In this document: one piece after another, positions 31,802 to 34,381 of the stretch
Position numbering within the stretch: the first letter of the stretch is position 1
Layout: every line of letters starts with the position of its first letter
Assembly: GCA_903837595.1 (NCBI GenBank)
Contig: CAILVI010000330.1
Location: 1-34,381 of the forward strand
DNA length: 34,381 bases
DNA from: an uncultured Thiodictyon sp.
Lineage (GTDB): Bacteria > Pseudomonadota > Gammaproteobacteria > Chromatiales > Chromatiaceae
Direction of reading: 5' to 3'
Made by a program: the position numbers and the translations under genes
Notes under the pieces: generated by a model
The model's input: only the letters and a program-made list of their open reading frames with translations
What the model was told of the DNA's origin: nothing
Databases searched by the model: none

Positions 31802-32560
31802 ATGCCTACCGCATCTCTCTATTTGAGGATCGTGGTATTGGGCATTCTGCGCCTGAGCCCGGAAGCAGAGGCCGGACTCTGTCAAGGAGCTGCCATTCCT
31901 GCCTATTTCTACCCCGGTGCCTTATGGACGACGTCCATCGCCTCGGTACCGCGCACGGCGATTATGATTATGAACCCTGACAGCGGACCAGGTGCCAGTA
32001 AGGACGCCAACTATGTCAGTGCAGTAAATGCAGCACAAGCGGCAGGCATCAAGGTGTTGGGCTACGTTCACACCAACTATGGCAGCAGGCCCATAAGTCA
32101 AGTTCAAACTGAAATTAATTTGTATAAACGATGGTACGGCGTGGACGGCATTTTCCTCGACCAAACGGCGCCCAGCGCCACCGATCTCGCCTATTATCAA
32201 TCGCTGGCCAGTTACATCCGGGGAAGGAATAATAGTTTTGTGATGCTCAATCCCGGTGTGATCCCCGACCAGCGGTATGTCACGCTGGCTGATACGACTG
32301 TTGTTTTCGAACAATCCTATGCCGCTTATCGGACTTGGGTTCCACCGTCTTGGATTCATGACTATCCTGCGGCAAAGTTCACGCATTTGGTTCACACCAC
32401 AACAACCAGCGCACAGATGGCTAGTGCCATTGAGTTGTCAAGATCCAGAAATGCTGGGCTTGTCTATGTTACCCATGACATACCAACTAATCCATGGGAT
32501 AGCCTCCCGATCTATTGGCAGACGGAATTGATCACACTGACGACGAAATGTCCCTCATAG
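31802..32560 (+). CDS. Spherulation-specific family 4 protein (secreted)
   Basis: 252 residues from ATG 31802. N-terminal hydrophobic stretch (LYLRIVVLGILRL) followed by a possible cleavage site (AEAGLCQG). The body matches spherulin-4-type TIM-barrel proteins, related to glycoside hydrolases: AIPAYFYPGALWT, IMIMNPDSGPG, GIKVLGYVHTNYGSRP, WYGVDGIFLDQTAP, FVMLNPGVIPD and VFEQSYAAY. The conserved acid in DGIFLDQ is the likely catalytic residue. Substrate unknown. The R2 repeat abuts the start and no Shine-Dalgarno is visible, so the natural N-terminus may be altered. Confidence 0.75.
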   Translation: MPTASLYLRIVVLGILRLSPEAEAGLCQGAAIPAYFYPGALWTTSIASVPRTAIMIMNPDSGPGASKDANYVSAVNAAQAAGIKVLGYVHTNYGSRPISQVQTEINLYKRWYGVDGIFLDQTAPSATDLAYYQSLASYIRGRNNSFVMLNPGVIPDQRYVTLADTTVVFEQSYAAYRTWVPPSWIHDYPAAKFTHLVHTTTTSAQMASAIELSRSRNAGLVYVTHDIPTNPWDSLPIYWQTELITLTTKCPS

Positions 32561-32653
32561 GGCAAGAGAAGCAAGAAGCTATTATCTGGCTGCCCCCACG
32601 GAGGAGGACAAGTCTCGCACCGTAGCATTCCGATGAAGGCAAGATGAGACGTT

Positions 32654-32764
32654 ATGCGTCGTCAAGGCAACGGAATCGCGGATTTTCTTTTTTGCACGAC
32701 ATGTGGGGTATTGGTCGGAGTTATTTATCAAGAGAGCTGCCATGTGTATGGCACCTTGTCATAA
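32654..32764 (+). pseudogene. Short remnant with CxxC motif
   Basis: 36 residues: MRRQGNGIADFLFCTTCGVL, VGVIYQESCHVYGTLS. The FCTTCGVLVGV pattern resembles the middle of small zinc-binding GFA-like proteins, which are much longer. The frame ends at a TAA and a REP palindrome follows, suggesting truncation. Confidence 0.35.
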
Positions 32765-32795
32765 TCCCGGCCACTGCCCTAGTGACGAGGTCGTT

Positions 32796-32853
32796 GGTCC
32801 GCACAGCGAGCCCTACGGGCGCGACGCAATCCGCAGGGTCCGCTGTGCGGACC
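32796..32853. repeat. REP palindrome R4
   Basis: Perfect 13-bp inverted arms GGTCCGCACAGCG (32796-32808) and CGCTGTGCGGACC (32841-32853), with a 32-base centre. Confidence 0.8.
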
Positions 32854-33002
32854 GATCGCTTGACCGGAACGATGATCAATGCCTGCGGCGCGCACGACGG
32901 ATATAATGGTTAGTCGTTAGGCCGCTCAGCTGGCGGCAGACAACCCTCTGAAATAGGTCTGCACGGCCCTACGTAAACAGGACGCGCGCACTGGAGTTCC
33001 AA

Positions 33003-34025
33003 ATGGCATCATCAAGAGTCATCAAATCGTTCGAAGGGCTGCCTGAAGAGCTTTATGTTCGACAGCCCGCGATTGGGCGCATGCCCGCAGCAGCAAGAAA
33101 GTTAACCACGCCAAACAGCCTGGAAGAGTTTTACGAATTGCTGGAAAGAGAATCTTGTGATCAGAAGCTCTATGATGACAAAAGACTTACCACTGAAATT
33201 GTCTTGGGGTTTCCTGAGATTGACTCCGCAGGCAGGAGACCAGCGCTTCCTCTCTCAGCGGCTAATATTGCTACGTGCAGGGAGCATTTTCTAAGTCACA
33301 TGATCCCTGAGCTTCATTATGTGAACAGCGACCGGCTCAGCGAACTATATGATGATACCTTCCGCGAAGGAGTGGTTAAGAAACTACTGCTGGAAATCAA
33401 GAATCAGAGCAATCTTGAGATTGACTCGAATATCATCACCGTGGTGGATTTTTTCTTAAGCGATAAAGAAAAATTGAAATGGGCTGCTGACACAACACTT
33501 CCGCAAATCAGCAGGCAGCAAATGCTTAAGCGCTATATTGAATATGGCATCTCTACCGATAGAATCGCTTTAGGCTTAGAAACCCTTGATCAAACTCTGC
33601 TGGACACGGCGGCATTGGAACAATATGAACAGGAGGTAGATCAGGCTCGCAATCGCTTCACCCTCATAGAACGGCATGTCGAACGCAACAGAATAGCAGC
33701 AAGAAAGAGGGCGGCGTTTAGAATTATTGACCGCCTAAGAAACGCCGGGCAGTGGGTGCTCATTAACGCGGAGTTCTTGATCGAAAAGACCAGTTCCGGA
33801 GGGTTCTGTTTTGAATTCCTTCATCCTGTTAGCGATTATTTGGGGTCACGCGTCCGCATCTTGGTTCTTGAAGTTCCCGAAGCAGAGTTTTCAACCGGGT
33901 TTTCTCGACAGTACTCAAGGCTGGCCGGAAATAGCAAATCGATGAACGTGTTCGGCCATGTGTTTCAACCGCTAACAGACAATGAACCATACGAATATAT
34001 CATTAAACCCTACGCGATATTTTAA
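33003..34025 (+). CDS. Hypothetical protein (340 aa)
   Basis: 340 residues from ATG 33003 with GGAG 6-9 bases upstream. Soluble, mixed charge, lower GC than the core genes. Visible parts: N-terminal ELYVRQPAIGRMPAAARKLT; a helical middle (QISRQQMLKRYIEYGISTDR, EQYEQEVDQARNRFTLIERH with a basic KRAAFRIIDRLR); a C-terminal part EFLIEKTSSGGFCFEFLHPV, VRILVLEVPEAEF. No domain is recognised. A single gene with REP elements on both sides, probably acquired. Confidence 0.6.
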   Translation: MASSRVIKSFEGLPEELYVRQPAIGRMPAAARKLTTPNSLEEFYELLERESCDQKLYDDKRLTTEIVLGFPEIDSAGRRPALPLSAANIATCREHFLSHMIPELHYVNSDRLSELYDDTFREGVVKKLLLEIKNQSNLEIDSNIITVVDFFLSDKEKLKWAADTTLPQISRQQMLKRYIEYGISTDRIALGLETLDQTLLDTAALEQYEQEVDQARNRFTLIERHVERNRIAARKRAAFRIIDRLRNAGQWVLINAEFLIEKTSSGGFCFEFLHPVSDYLGSRVRILVLEVPEAEFSTGFSRQYSRLAGNSKSMNVFGHVFQPLTDNEPYEYIIKPYAIF

Positions 34026-34381
34026 CGGGGGGGCGGTTTCAAGTTTGAAGTGCAACAACCGCGTTCAAAAGCCTTATTTCCTGTTACATGACCGTCTCGG
34101 GCGTAAGAAGGCCGGGGAGTTTCGGAGTTACTGGGGCAGTATGCTTGACTCAGCGCCTGGCCACACTCGATTGAATATGCTGTTCACGGAACTCCAGATT
34201 TCGGCCATGCACCTTGATCATCGTCCCTGCCAGCGGGGCTCCCTCCGCAACCGGAGGTCGAGGCTTTAGCCGGTGGCGGCGCCCGACAGATCCATGAGAA
34301 TTCAGTGCGCACAAATGCCGGACCGGCTAACGGCCATGGCGCCCGCACCACCCCGCAAGGTGAAGGTGGCGGGCGCCTTGG
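34026..34381. other. Window end: no gene recognised; terminal palindrome
   Basis: Several frames are open but none is convincing. GGCGCCCGC (34338-34346) and GCGGGCGCC (34369-34377) form a hairpin with a 22-base loop, of REP type. Confidence 0.4.

Larger units (their letters stand above)
32561..33002. other. Intergenic region with gene remnant and REP
   Basis: Holds the small remnant at 32654-32764, a palindrome at 32796-32853 and otherwise no supported gene. Confidence 0.4.

Noticed and set aside
32644-32913. 89-residue plus-strand frame over the R4 palindrome
   Set aside because: Spans the REP and shows no domain; the CxxC remnant in another frame is more plausible.

Overview
The window is high-GC DNA, most likely from a gammaproteobacterium; purple sulfur bacteria (Chromatiaceae) are a reasonable guess. 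The anchors are an ispH / rimO / basic amino-acid decarboxylase block with gammaproteobacterial-looking proteins, and many dispersed REP-like palindromes. The lineage is inference, since no rRNA gene is present.

Region 1 (1-2166) looks like the end of one integrated element: the 3' end of a small coiled-coil gene, two overlapping small genes, a terminator, a secreted protein on the other strand and a non-coding stretch with repeated motifs. Region 2 (2167-16118) is a second, complete integrative element of about 13.9 kb in the 3' half of a tRNA-Thr(CGU) gene, bounded by perfect 48-bp direct repeats. Its left part is cargo on the plus strand: a BrnT/CopG-like toxin-antitoxin pair, then two overlapping genes for a phospholipase-D-fold nuclease with a J domain and a protein with twelve Trp-rich repeats. 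The rest lies on the minus strand: tyrosine integrase, an integrase-coupled protein, an AlpA/excisionase-like protein, a small basic protein, a CHC2/Toprim/DUF927-type primase-helicase, a linker gene, a DUF5681-type protein, and five overlapping small genes sharing an N-terminal RIxxLE coiled-coil seed. The repeat geometry left of the left att site suggests two related elements sit in tandem at this tRNA. I see no capsid, portal or conjugation genes, so element 2 resembles a satellite or mobilizable island.

Region 3 (16148-21273) is core chromosome: tRNA-Thr, ispH (isoprenoid precursor synthesis), divergent rimO (ribosomal protein S12 methylthiolation) and, 3 bp behind it, a PLP-dependent Orn/Lys/Arg decarboxylase that unexpectedly starts with a twin-arginine-type signal.

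Region 4 (21274-34381) is a patchwork accessory region. It begins with an AT-rich PD-(D/E)XK nuclease-like gene. It then holds a HicB-like antitoxin, a three-gene block (trmO, lipoprotein, small protein) present twice about 5.6 kb apart, an MFS transporter, a putative group II intron fragment, an effector/immunity-like pair, a small HEXXH protein, DUF6328, DUF427 and spherulin-4-like genes, and an unrecognised 340-aa protein. At least five families of short palindromic or tandem repeats lie between these genes and in several cases inside their ends, giving them new starts, stops or truncations.

The strongest candidates for something undescribed are: the PLD-J nuclease / Trp-repeat pair; an inverted pair of GGTTCCC hairpin repeats embedded in frame in two element genes, with a compensatory base-pair change; the overlapping RIxxLE small-gene array; and the Tat-signalled decarboxylase.
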